Source of the DNA: an uncultured Pelagibacteraceae bacterium
Lineage (GTDB): Bacteria > Pseudomonadota > Alphaproteobacteria > Pelagibacterales > Pelagibacteraceae
Assembly: GCA_902627935.1 (NCBI GenBank)
Contig: CACOLA010000004.1
Coordinates: forward strand, 1-64,000
Direction: 5' to 3'
Length of the DNA: 64,000 bases
Part shown: in pieces, positions 36,167 through 44,243 of the stretch
How positions within the stretch are numbered: the stretch's first letter is position 1
How the letters are laid out: each line of letters starts with the position of its first letter
Program-made: the position numbers and the translations under genes
The notes under the pieces: model-generated
Databases searched by the model: none
Told to the model about the DNA's origin: nothing
What the model saw: only the letters and a program-made list of their open reading frames with translations

Positions 36167-37492
36167 TTAACAGTCTAAAGTATTGTCTTTTTCCCACTGA
36201 GTGATAGGTCTTTTTTTGTTGAAGTTTTCTTTATTATTAAAATTTTTTATCTCTTGTTTTTTTAATTTTACGTAACTTTGTATCACGTCCTTCCCGAAAG
36301 CGTCTGCAAGAGACTTACTATTTTCAAGCATTTTGATAGCTTGGTTCACGTCATTTGGAAGTTTTTTTAAATTTGGATATTTCTTGTAATCTGTATACAT
36401 GTTGCAGTGCAATGGTTTACCAGGATTAATTTTTTTATTTATACCTTCGAGTCCAGCAGCAATTATTCCAGATTGTAGTAAGTATGGATTAGCTGAACCA
36501 TCCATTAGTCTTAACTCAAATCGGCCTTGATCAGGAATTCTTATCATGTGAGTTCTATTATTTCCCGTATATGAAATACTGCTTGGAGACCAAGTTGCAC
36601 CTGATTTAGTTGGGGGTGCATTAATTCTTCTATAACTATTGATGCTTGGATTGAAAAAAGCAGATAGCGCCTGAGCATTTTTCATTATTCCCCCAAGAAA
36701 ATTATAAGCCAATTTACTCAAACCTAATTTATCTTTCTTATCTAAAAATCTATTATTTTTTCCATTCCACACTGAAACGTGAGCGTGGCAACCATTTCCA
36801 GTTAAGTTATGGAAAGGTTTTGGCATGAAGGTAGCTCTTAGACCATGTTTTTCTGCTAAACTTTTTACCATAAATTTAAAAAAAACATGTCGATCTGCTG
36901 TTATTAAACAGTCAGAATAATCCCAATTCATTTCAAATTGACCATTAGCATCTTCGTGATCATTTTGGTACGGCTTCCATCCTAATTGAAGCATACTGTC
37001 ACAAATTTCTTTGATCAAATTATATCTTCTCATCAAAGCTGATTGATCATAGCAAGGTTTCGATTGAATATCCCGTGGATCAGCAATTGACGATCCATCA
37101 TCAGAAATTAAAAAATATTCACACTCAACACCTGATTTCATTTGTAATTTTTTTTGTGATAATTTTTTAATTTGTTCTTTAAGCATAATTCTTGGAGATG
37201 CTTTGACAGGTTTTCCATCCATATATAAGTCTGATGCTAACCAGCCTATTTCTTTATTCCATGGTAATTGAATTAAACTATTTGGGTCTGGCACACCAAA
37301 CATATCACTATCAGCTGGTGTCATATCTAACCAAGTTGCAAAACCAGCAAAACCAGCACCATTTTTTTGCATTTCACTTATTGCTTGCGCGGGTACAAGC
37401 TTAGATCTTAAGACTCCAAAAAGGTCTACGAAACTTATAAGAAAGTATTTTATTTTTTTTGATTTTGCTATCTGAGATAAATTTTTTGGCAT
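36167..37492 (-). CDS. gmaS: gamma-glutamylmethylamide synthetase (glutamine-synthetase family)
   Basis: ATP-dependent ligase joining methylamine to the gamma-carboxyl of glutamate, the entry step of the N-methylglutamate pathway. The 441-residue protein shows the glutamine-synthetase barrel motifs: NDHEDANGQFEMNW (177-190; EDANGQF is characteristic of gmaS-type sequences), then GNGCHAHVSVW, and RFELRLMDGSANPYLL late. It sits with genes for all three N-methylglutamate synthase subunits on one strand. Glutamine synthetase III (GlnT) is closely related, so ammonia as substrate cannot be excluded from sequence alone. Confidence 0.78.
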   Translation of the reverse strand: MPKNLSQIAKSKKIKYFLISFVDLFGVLRSKLVPAQAISEMQKNGAGFAGFATWLDMTPADSDMFGVPDPNSLIQLPWNKEIGWLASDLYMDGKPVKASPRIMLKEQIKKLSQKKLQMKSGVECEYFLISDDGSSIADPRDIQSKPCYDQSALMRRYNLIKEICDSMLQLGWKPYQNDHEDANGQFEMNWDYSDCLITADRHVFFKFMVKSLAEKHGLRATFMPKPFHNLTGNGCHAHVSVWNGKNNRFLDKKDKLGLSKLAYNFLGGIMKNAQALSAFFNPSINSYRRINAPPTKSGATWSPSSISYTGNNRTHMIRIPDQGRFELRLMDGSANPYLLQSGIIAAGLEGINKKINPGKPLHCNMYTDYKKYPNLKKLPNDVNQAIKMLENSKSLADAFGKDVIQSYVKLKKQEIKNFNNKENFNKKRPITQWEKDNTLDC

Positions 37493-37526
37493 ATTTAATC
37501 TTAATTATTTAAAAGATGCCTAGCAA

Positions 37527-38855
37527 TCATTTTTTTTCTTTTATTCCTGGTATCCAATTGCTTCCAGCAAGTGGAACTCGTGCCATTGCTGCGGCCTCTA
37601 CAGTCAATGCGCATAAATCCTCAGGTTCTAAATTATGTAAACTATTTTTACCACATGCTCTTGCAAGCGTTTGAGCTTCTAAAGTCATAACTTTTAAATA
37701 ATTAGTAAGTTTTTTTCCTGCTTTTTTAGGGTCTAATCTTTTCATTAATTTTGGATTTTGAGTAGAAATTCCTGCTGGATCATTCCCTTCATGCCAATCA
37801 TCATATGCTCCGGCAGTAGTACCAAGTTTTTTATAATCATTTTCCCATTTAGGATCATTATCTCCTATAGCAATCATAGCTGCACTACCAATTGAAACTG
37901 CATCTGCACCTAATGCAAGCGCTTTAGCAACATCAGCCCCATTTCTTATTCCACCTGAAATTACTAATTGTACTTCTCTATGAACATCTAGATCTTGAAG
38001 AGCATCAACAGCAGGTCTTATACACGCTAAAGTAGGTTGTCCCACATTTTCAATAAATACTTCTTGGGTAGCTGCAGTTCCACCTTGCATTCCATCAAGA
38101 ACAACAACATCAGCACCAGCCTTAACAGCTAAAGCTGTATCATAATATGGTCTTGCACCTGCAATTTTGATAAAAATAGGGACTTGCCACTTAGTAATTT
38201 CCCTTAATTCTAAAATTTTTATTTTAAGATCGTCTGGACCAGTCCAGTCAGGATGTCTACACGCTGATCTTTGATCTACCCCTTTAGGTAAAGTTCTCAT
38301 TTTTGCAACACGGTCATTAATTTTTTGACCTAATAACATTCCTCCACCTCCAGGTTTTGCACCTTGTCCTATGACTACTTCTATTGCGTCTGCTTTTCTC
38401 AAATCATCAGGATTCATTCCGTATCTTGACGGAAGCAATTGATAAACTAAATATTTTGATTGTCCTCTCTCTTCAGGTGTCATACCGCCGTCACCAGTGG
38501 TTGTTGACGTACCAGCTGCACTTGCTCCTCTTCCCAAGGCTTCTTTAGCTGCACCAGATAAGGCTCCAAAACTCATGCCAGCAATAGTAATTGGTATATC
38601 AAGTTCCAACGGTTTTTTTGCGTACCTAGTTCCTAAAGTAACATTTGTAGTGCATTTTTCTCTGTAACCTTCTAAAGGATACCTTGACATTGAAGCGCCT
38701 AAAAATAATAAATCATCAAAATGGGGGAGCTTTCTTTTTGATCCTCCACCCCTAATATCATAAATACCTGTAGCTGCTGCTCTTCTAATTTCAGAATTTG
38801 TGTATTCATCGAAAGTCCAAGATTGTCTAGGATGAGTTTTATTATTTTTTTTCAT
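37527..38855 (-). CDS. mgsC: N-methylglutamate synthase subunit C (FMN glutamate-synthase-like)
   Basis: A 442-residue homologue of the FMN-binding barrel of glutamate synthase. Landmarks are ITIAGMSFGALS, TGDGGMTPEER, QGAKPGGGG, RHPDWTGPDDL and the FMN phosphate site GGIRNGADVAKALALGADAV (301-320). Family role: transfer of methylamine from gamma-glutamylmethylamide to 2-oxoglutarate to give N-methylglutamate. The segment that binds the 3Fe-4S cluster in glutamate synthase (CxxxxCPVGxATQ) reads DDWHEGNDPAGISTQ at about 352-366 with no cysteine. It is followed by gmaS (34-base gap) and preceded by mgsB (2-base gap). Confidence 0.8.
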   Translation of the reverse strand: MKKNNKTHPRQSWTFDEYTNSEIRRAAATGIYDIRGGGSKRKLPHFDDLLFLGASMSRYPLEGYREKCTTNVTLGTRYAKKPLELDIPITIAGMSFGALSGAAKEALGRGASAAGTSTTTGDGGMTPEERGQSKYLVYQLLPSRYGMNPDDLRKADAIEVVIGQGAKPGGGGMLLGQKINDRVAKMRTLPKGVDQRSACRHPDWTGPDDLKIKILELREITKWQVPIFIKIAGARPYYDTALAVKAGADVVVLDGMQGGTAATQEVFIENVGQPTLACIRPAVDALQDLDVHREVQLVISGGIRNGADVAKALALGADAVSIGSAAMIAIGDNDPKWENDYKKLGTTAGAYDDWHEGNDPAGISTQNPKLMKRLDPKKAGKKLTNYLKVMTLEAQTLARACGKNSLHNLEPEDLCALTVEAAAMARVPLAGSNWIPGIKEKK

Positions 38856-38857
38856 TA

Positions 38858-39535
38858 TTAATAATTATTATCGATTTTAAAATTGTACAATTTTCTTGCC
38901 GAACCATATCTTTTAAAGCTTTCTGCTTTATGGTTTTTTATTTCAGCATTTTTTAAAAATTTTCTTAATTTATTGATATGTTTTTTATCCATTTTTTTTT
39001 CAACACAATCCGCACCCAAAGATTTTACATTTCCTTTAATATAGATATTTGTTTCATATAAACTGTCTCCTAATGCCTCACCAGCATCTCCACAAACTAC
39101 TAGATTACCAGACTGAGACATGAAACCTGACATATGTCCAACTGAACCTTTAACAATAATATCTGCACCTTTCATTGATATCCCGCATCTTGAACTTGCA
39201 TCTCCATCTATTATTAAAAGACCGCCATGTGCTGTTGCACCAGCAGATTGGGAAGCATTTCCTTTAACATGAACCTTTCCAGACATCATATTTTCAGCCA
39301 CACCTGTGCCAACGTTTCCTTCAATTGTAATAGTTGCCTTCTTGTTCATCCCTGCACAATAATAACCAACATGACCTTTAATTGTTACATTCATTTCTTT
39401 ATCTAATCCTGCACAGATTGCATGGTTTCCTTCAGGGTTGATAATAGTAAAATCTCTTTCATTAGTTTTTCTATCGAGATTTTGTAATTTGTCGTTAACG
39501 TTTCTTAATTCTAATTTTTTTAAGTCTAATTCCAT
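38858..39535 (-). CDS. mgsB: N-methylglutamate synthase subunit B (GXGXG domain)
   Basis: A 225-residue right-handed beta-helix of the GXGXG type, matching the C-terminal domain of glutamate synthase. Repeats such as VTIKGHVGYYCAG, ITIEGNVGTGVAE, VHVKGNASQSAGA and IIVKGSVGHMSGF stack at about 19-residue spacing. Its role in the complex is structural, channelling ammonia or methylamine between amidotransferase and FMN sites. The ATG at 39535 overlaps the mgsA stop as TAATG; the TTG at 39547 would add only four residues. Confidence 0.82.
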   Translation of the reverse strand: MELDLKKLELRNVNDKLQNLDRKTNERDFTIINPEGNHAICAGLDKEMNVTIKGHVGYYCAGMNKKATITIEGNVGTGVAENMMSGKVHVKGNASQSAGATAHGGLLIIDGDASSRCGISMKGADIIVKGSVGHMSGFMSQSGNLVVCGDAGEALGDSLYETNIYIKGNVKSLGADCVEKKMDKKHINKLRKFLKNAEIKNHKAESFKRYGSARKLYNFKIDNNY

Positions 39536-40416
39536 TAATTGCCCCAAGAATAAACTACACCTGGCTCTGGCTCAAAAATTTTAGCATTATTCACCTCAGG
39601 AAGATGTGCCATGGCTTGAAATTCAGATGCTATAGCTACGTAATCATCTGTTTCAGCAATAACTGCTGGTTTACAGGCGATTTCATCTCGTAAAACTGCA
39701 AAACCATCTTTTGTACCAGTAATAAAAGTATAAAAACCGTCTAAGTCTTTCAGACTATCTTTAAGAGTCTCTTTCAAATTTTTCTTATTAGAGAGATTAT
39801 TTGAGATATATCCAGCTGCTACTTCAGTATCATTTTCTGAGTCAAAATTTACTCCATCTTTTTTCAACTTTCTTCTCAGATTATTATGATTTGATAAAGA
39901 ACCATTATGAACTAAGCATTCATCTTCTCCAGTAGAATAGGGGTGTGAACCGTCAGTAGTAATCGCACTTTCAGTTGCCATTCTTGTATGCCCAATAGCA
40001 TGAGAACCAGAGTAATCATCAAGTTTAAATTTCTTAACAACTTCACTAGGATCCCCAACTTGTTTAAATATCTCAATTGATTTACCATAACCTACCAATG
40101 AAACATCTTGAAAGTGTTTTTTAAGAATAGCCAACATAGCCTCAGGCTTTAAAGATGTTTTTAAAATGACATGATCTGAATTTTTTTTTAGTTCAGCTTC
40201 AATATGTTTATTGATTCTTTCCTCAAAATCTTTAAAATTTAACTTATTAATACATATTGAGTATTTAAATCTTTCTTTTTCCTCTTTTTTATATATCGCA
40301 AAGCCTGCACTATCTGGACCACGTGAACCCATGTTAATTAGCATTTTTGATAAAAGGGATCCAAGTGAGTTTTTTAATTTCTCATTTTTTAAATAAATTC
40401 CAACTATTCCACACAT
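39535..40416 (-). CDS. mgsA: N-methylglutamate synthase subunit A (class II amidotransferase)
   Basis: A 293-residue Ntn-type glutamine amidotransferase. Cys2 of MCGIVGIY is the nucleophile, exposed after Met removal. Further motifs are SRGPDSAGFAIY, IGHTRMATES, the LVHNGSLSNHNNLR oxyanion region and NDTEVAAGY. In this complex the domain should release methylamine from gamma-glutamylmethylamide. It is separated from the 52-residue ORF by 7 bases and overlaps mgsB by one base. Confidence 0.82.
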   Translation of the reverse strand: MCGIVGIYLKNEKLKNSLGSLLSKMLINMGSRGPDSAGFAIYKKEEKERFKYSICINKLNFKDFEERINKHIEAELKKNSDHVILKTSLKPEAMLAILKKHFQDVSLVGYGKSIEIFKQVGDPSEVVKKFKLDDYSGSHAIGHTRMATESAITTDGSHPYSTGEDECLVHNGSLSNHNNLRRKLKKDGVNFDSENDTEVAAGYISNNLSNKKNLKETLKDSLKDLDGFYTFITGTKDGFAVLRDEIACKPAVIAETDDYVAIASEFQAMAHLPEVNNAKIFEPEPGVVYSWGN

Positions 40417-40423
40417 GATTTTT

Positions 40424-40582
40424 TTATTTAATTAAAGATAATAAGAAGTCTTTATAGTAAATAGCATTAACCAAAACAATAATGATTATTGCGGCAAAGA
40501 CACCATACTTTGCTTTTGGAAAGGCTACACCTCTCATTTTACTTGGTCTTAATTCCTCGTTATTTTTGTTTTCTTTTGACAT
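40424..40582 (-). CDS. small single-span membrane protein (52 aa)
   Basis: A short reading frame read directly from the minus strand: ATG at 40582, TAA at 40424, 52 residues. It begins MSKENKNNEELRPSKMRG, a charged cytoplasmic stretch, then has a basic FPKAKYG and one hydrophobic helix (about 27-42, containing AAIIIIVLVNAIYY) and a short tail ending LIK. It lies 7 bases before mgsA and just after a strong hairpin, so it would be the first gene of the mgsA-B-C-gmaS run. Hydrophobicity pattern and tight spacing support it as real. Its function is unknown. Confidence 0.55.
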   Translation of the reverse strand: MSKENKNNEELRPSKMRGVAFPKAKYGVFAAIIIIVLVNAIYYKDFLLSLIK

Positions 40583-40583
40583 T

Positions 40584-40618
40584 GAATAAAAAAAGGGCGC
40601 CACATCTCTGTGGCGCCC
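40584..40618 (-). terminator. strong intrinsic terminator between the amt unit and the mgs/gmaS operon
   Basis: GGGCGCCAC (40595-40603) pairs perfectly with GTGGCGCCC (40610-40618) around a 6-base loop. On the minus strand it is followed by a run of Ts (As at 40587-40594), the standard terminator layout. On the plus strand a T run also follows, so it could work both ways. Only 2 bases separate it from the start codon of the 52-residue ORF, which implies that the mgs genes are reached by read-through. Confidence 0.85.
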
Positions 40619-40631
40619 AAATTTTTTTTAA

Positions 40632-40862
40632 TTACCAATCGGTAATATTACTTTTATAGTCGTTAGCGCTATGTCTTTTTTTAGATAGTCTATCAAGTTC
40701 TTGACTTTCAGACCTTCCAGTTAAAACATGCCAACCTACCCATAAAACAATTGCCAATATAACTAGCAATCCCTCAGTGGATCCAGCACCAGGATAAACA
40801 GCACCAACAACTTCCTCTGCTGGTTTATTTAGGTGATCTATCCAGTTTGTAACAGTCGCCAT
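40632..40862 (-). CDS. small single-span membrane protein (76 aa)
   Basis: A 76-residue protein with MATVTNWIDHLNKPAEEVV, then one helix (about 30-47, LLVILAIVLWVGWHVLTG) and a basic, acidic tail rich in Lys, Arg and Ser. Its ribosome site AAGGAGGAA is strong. It lies 12 bases after amt and just before the terminator at 40.6 kb, so it should be expressed with the ammonium channel. It could be an Amt- or Mgs-associated membrane subunit, but I recognise no family. Confidence 0.65.
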   Translation of the reverse strand: MATVTNWIDHLNKPAEEVVGAVYPGAGSTEGLLVILAIVLWVGWHVLTGRSESQELDRLSKKRHSANDYKSNITDW

Positions 40863-40874
40863 ATATTTCCTCCT

Positions 40875-42275
40875 TTACCTGGTTGCGGATGCTACTGCTT
40901 TTTCATCATCTTTAGCAGCTTCCATTATTTCATAGTCGAGTCCAGCTATCTCCGCTTCACGAGGAATTCTTAATTTACCCATTCCGTGAAGAACTTTAGC
41001 TATAATGTAACCTGGTATTAGTCCAAGAACTACGAACATTATTAATGCTCCTATGAACTGTCCTAATGGGTTAATTGTAGCATAAGTTGTTCCATCCCAC
41101 ATAGCACCAACACTGTAACCAGATGATGGGTAACCATTTAAGACAAAACCACAAATGACTAGACCAATAAATCCAGCATAACCATGTACTGCTACTGCAC
41201 CAACTGCATCATCAATTTTGAACTTACGTTCAACCCAATAATGTAGTTTGTATGAAATAACAACACCGATCATACCGATAATCATTGCTTGAATTGGATG
41301 ATATAAATCATTTCCAGCAGAAGCACATATTATACCTGCTAGTCCACTTGAGTATGTCCAGAAAGGATCACCTTTAGCAATCCAATAACCGGCTAATAAC
41401 CCTCCAGATAGTGACATCAAAAAGTTAAAAGTAATACCACTAAGTGTAGTAGGGGTTACGTATATGTTTGTAGCTGTCCAATAACTTATTCCTTCCATAC
41501 CGTATTCAGGTCCAAGATCAAAAATTGGTATATTACATGCTGCGTAGAAGCCCCAGAAACCAGTATAGATCAAAAATAATCCAATAGTTACAAGCCAAGG
41601 ATTTCTTGGTCCAATGTTTCTTGGTTCTCCACTTGATGAGAATTTTCCAATTCTTGGTCCTAAAACCATCAGAACACCTAAAGCAAATCCACCAGCAATT
41701 GCGTGAATTACTCCTGATGCATAAGCATCATGATATCCTAAAAGTTTTAACATCCAGCCATCAAAGTGCCATCCCCAAGCAGCATCTATTACCCAGAAAA
41801 CAGATCCAATTGCAATTGCTAAAATTCCAAATGCAAATGTAGTTATTCTTTCGATGATTGCCCCAGAGACAATGGAAGCAGCAGTCCATGAGAATAATAA
41901 GAATGCCGCCCAGAATACACCAGATATATGGTCTCCTAGGTTGACAGCCATTAAATCACTTGTTGCTGTATACCATGTTGCACTAAAAGCAGAATCATCT
42001 GTAATTAATGCAGAACTTTCATTCATTATTGATGGTGCTAATCCCGGTCCTGTCGGGAAAGCCCAATAAATCCACCAACCAAATAAAAACCAAGTTACTG
42101 TTACCAAAGGTATCAGCATTGTGTTTTTCATAAGAGTATGTTGGTGATGTTTGTATCGAGAAGCTCCGACCTCATACATACAGAAACCGACGTGAATTAA
42201 AAACATCAGTACTACCGTCACCCAGTAGTAAAATTCTGTAAATATGGTTGTAAGAGCAGCTAACTGATCAGTCAT
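40875..42275 (-). CDS. amt: ammonium transporter
   Basis: Integral membrane channel/transporter for ammonium and possibly methylammonium, 466 residues with about eleven helices. Recognisable Amt motifs: the VVLMFLIHVGFCMYEVG first helix, DAAWGWHFDGW, YGSVIHAIAGGFALG-type histidine helix (read here as SGVIHAIAGG) and AVHGYAGFIGL. The frame extends to 42326, but the ATG at 42275, with an AAGGAG site 6 bases upstream, gives the expected start MTDQLAAL. It sits between two GS/GOGAT-like modules, consistent with scavenging ammonia or methylamine for them. Confidence 0.93.
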   Translation of the reverse strand: MTDQLAALTTIFTEFYYWVTVVLMFLIHVGFCMYEVGASRYKHHQHTLMKNTMLIPLVTVTWFLFGWWIYWAFPTGPGLAPSIMNESSALITDDSAFSATWYTATSDLMAVNLGDHISGVFWAAFLLFSWTAASIVSGAIIERITTFAFGILAIAIGSVFWVIDAAWGWHFDGWMLKLLGYHDAYASGVIHAIAGGFALGVLMVLGPRIGKFSSSGEPRNIGPRNPWLVTIGLFLIYTGFWGFYAACNIPIFDLGPEYGMEGISYWTATNIYVTPTTLSGITFNFLMSLSGGLLAGYWIAKGDPFWTYSSGLAGIICASAGNDLYHPIQAMIIGMIGVVISYKLHYWVERKFKIDDAVGAVAVHGYAGFIGLVICGFVLNGYPSSGYSVGAMWDGTTYATINPLGQFIGALIMFVVLGLIPGYIIAKVLHGMGKLRIPREAEIAGLDYEIMEAAKDDEKAVASATR

Positions 42276-42373
42276 ATTCTCTCTCTCCTTATTTAGTTTT
42301 GAAAACCCTATTAAATTTTTAGACAAGTGACAAATAAAAGAAGCGCAAAAAACCCAACTAAGACAACAGGTTT

Positions 42374-42396
42374 CAAAAAAAAATCAACTTTTGATT
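42374..42396 (-). terminator. weak intrinsic terminator after the 138-aa ORF
   Basis: AATCAA (42382-42387) pairs with TTGATT (42391-42396) around a 3-base loop, and on the minus strand the stem runs into a series of Ts (A run at 42375-42383). It lies just downstream of the 42403-42819 gene and would end the second GS/GOGAT-like operon, leaving about 100 bases upstream of amt for its own promoter. Confidence 0.5.
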
Positions 42397-42402
42397 GAAG
42401 GA

Positions 42403-42819
42403 TTAGAATTTTAGGTATGCTTTTTTCAAATCAACAAGAGGGTGTTTTGGAGACATTTGAAATTTTACTAGCAGTTCTCTTGCTATCATATCTCTATCTT
42501 GTTGATTGTTAGGTAATTTTATTGATTTTGGTATTGTGACCCAGCCATTTGCATTTCTACAAAAAACTGCCGGTCTATCCTCCTCATACCCCATATGAAC
42601 ATCCTCTAACCAATTTAAATCATCCCATCCCATTGCTTCTATATACTTTTTTAGAAATGGAGTGATTTTACTGTAATCAGGTAAAAGGTTTACATCATAT
42701 CGGTAACCAATTGATTGACCGATCATTTTTTCTCTGGCTGTTTCTGCTTTTTTACCTAGTTGACCTTTAATTTCTTTGCCATTTGCTTTAACTAGTTTTT
42801 TACCCTTTTTCTTTGCCAT
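42403..42819 (-). CDS. conserved-looking hypothetical protein, lysine-rich N-terminus
   Basis: A 138-residue soluble protein I do not recognise. Residues 1-32 are strongly basic (AKKKGKKLVK, then KGQLGKKAETAREK). The rest is mixed alpha/beta with an IGYRYDVNLLPDYSKITPFL segment, YIEAMGWDDLNWLEDVHMGY and CRNANGWVTIPKSIKLPNN. The preceding FMN-subunit gene also begins with a lysine-rich stretch (KKKSKKIKKNGKG) and lies 11 bases upstream. It is the last gene of the second GS/GOGAT-like operon, and may be an accessory subunit. Confidence 0.6.
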   Translation of the reverse strand: MAKKKGKKLVKANGKEIKGQLGKKAETAREKMIGQSIGYRYDVNLLPDYSKITPFLKKYIEAMGWDDLNWLEDVHMGYEEDRPAVFCRNANGWVTIPKSIKLPNNQQDRDMIARELLVKFQMSPKHPLVDLKKAYLKF

Positions 42820-42830
42820 GGTTGTTATCC

Positions 42831-44243
42831 TTATATTTTATGATAGTTATCAACTCCAACAGTATAATTCGTGCCAGCTAATGGAACTTTTGCTAAAGCC
42901 GAAGCTTCAGACGTTAATGCAGCTAAATCTTCAGGCTCTAAAGAATGGATATTTGTCTTTCCACAAGCTCTTGCTAAAAGTTGTGCCTCTAAGGTCATAG
43001 AGTGTAAATAGTTATAAACTCGTAAAGCAGCATCATCTGGATTTAGTCTAGCTCTTAATTTAGGATCTTGGGTAGCAACACCTACTGGACATCTACCAGT
43101 GTGACAGTGATAACACTCACCTGCTTTAACACCCATCTCTTTCTCAAAGTTTGCCTCTGGAATATCTTTATTACAATTTAATGCAATCATAGAACCAGTA
43201 CCAATAGCAATTGCATCAGCTCCAAGAGCTAAAGCTTTAGCCATATCAGCACCATCTCTTACCCCACCAGCATAAATTAATGTTACTTTTCCAGTTTTAC
43301 CAACATCATCAATTGCTCTTCTAGCTTCTCTAATCGCAGCAATCCCTGGAATACCAGTGTTAGCTGCAGCTATATGAGGACCTGCTCCAGTGGAACCTTC
43401 CATTCCATCAAGATATATAGAGTCTGGGTCACATTTTGCAGCCATTCGAACATCATCATAAACTTTAGAAGCTCCTAATTTTAATTGAATAGGAACTTTG
43501 TTTTTAGTTAATTGTCTTAACTCTTCAACCTTTAAAGCTAAATCATCAGGGCCTAACCAGTCAGGATGTCTTGCTGGTGATCTTTGATCAATACCAGATG
43601 GTAATGATCTCATTTCAGCTACCTGGTCAGTAACTTTTTGGCCCATTAAGTGACCACCCATCCCTACTTTTTGTCCTTGTCCGATAAAAACTTCAATTCC
43701 ATCTGCTAATTGTGCGTGATGAGGATTGAAACCATATCTTGATTGAATACATTGATAATACCATTTTTCAGAATATCTTCTTTCGTCTGGTATCATTCCA
43801 CCTTCTCCCGAACATGTAGCACTACCAGCCATTGTTGCTCCTCTTGCTAAAGCAGTTTTTGCTTCGTAAGAGAGTGCTCCAAAACTCATTCCAGTTATGT
43901 AAACAGGAATGTCAAGTTCTATAGGATTTTCACATCTTGGTCCAATTACAGTTTTAGTTTCACACTTTTCCCTGTAACCTTCAATTACAAATCTTGTTAA
44001 GGTTCCAGGTAAGAAAACTAAATCATCAAATGTAGGAATTTTTTTCATAAGCGCCATTCCACGCATTCTATATCTTCCTAATTGCGATTTAATATGTATG
44101 TCGTCGATTACTTCAGGGGTAAAAATTGCATTATGACCTAATAAACTTTTATTTCTCTTACCCTCTTCGTGTACATGAACGTCTGCTTTTCCTCCAACAC
44201 CTTTTCCATTTTTTTTTATTTTCTTACTTTTTTTCTTAGGCAT
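42831..44243 (-). CDS. FMN-binding glutamate-synthase-like subunit (second MgsC/GlxD-type copy)
   Basis: A 470-residue paralogue of the mgsC product. The core motifs (ITGMSFGALSYEAK, RHPDWLGPDDL, the FMN site GGVRDGADMAKALALGADAI) match. Unlike the first copy it keeps an iron-sulfur-type cysteine motif CYHCHTGRCPVGVATQ (Cys377, Cys380, Cys385). A basic, His-rich 30-residue N-terminal extension is also particular to this copy. The start overlaps the GXGXG gene stop (TAATG). It probably forms a split glutamate-synthase-like complex with the next two genes; acceptor and amide donor are not settled. Confidence 0.82.
   Translation of the reverse strand: MPKKKSKKIKKNGKGVGGKADVHVHEEGKRNKSLLGHNAIFTPEVIDDIHIKSQLGRYRMRGMALMKKIPTFDDLVFLPGTLTRFVIEGYREKCETKTVIGPRCENPIELDIPVYITGMSFGALSYEAKTALARGATMAGSATCSGEGGMIPDERRYSEKWYYQCIQSRYGFNPHHAQLADGIEVFIGQGQKVGMGGHLMGQKVTDQVAEMRSLPSGIDQRSPARHPDWLGPDDLALKVEELRQLTKNKVPIQLKLGASKVYDDVRMAAKCDPDSIYLDGMEGSTGAGPHIAAANTGIPGIAAIREARRAIDDVGKTGKVTLIYAGGVRDGADMAKALALGADAIAIGTGSMIALNCNKDIPEANFEKEMGVKAGECYHCHTGRCPVGVATQDPKLRARLNPDDAALRVYNYLHSMTLEAQLLARACGKTNIHSLEPEDLAALTSEASALAKVPLAGTNYTVGVDNYHKI

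Noticed and set aside
42276-42402. Sigma-54/NtrC promoter upstream of amt
   Set aside because: A TGGG...TTGCGC-like stretch exists, but the GG to GC spacing is too short for a -24/-12 promoter.
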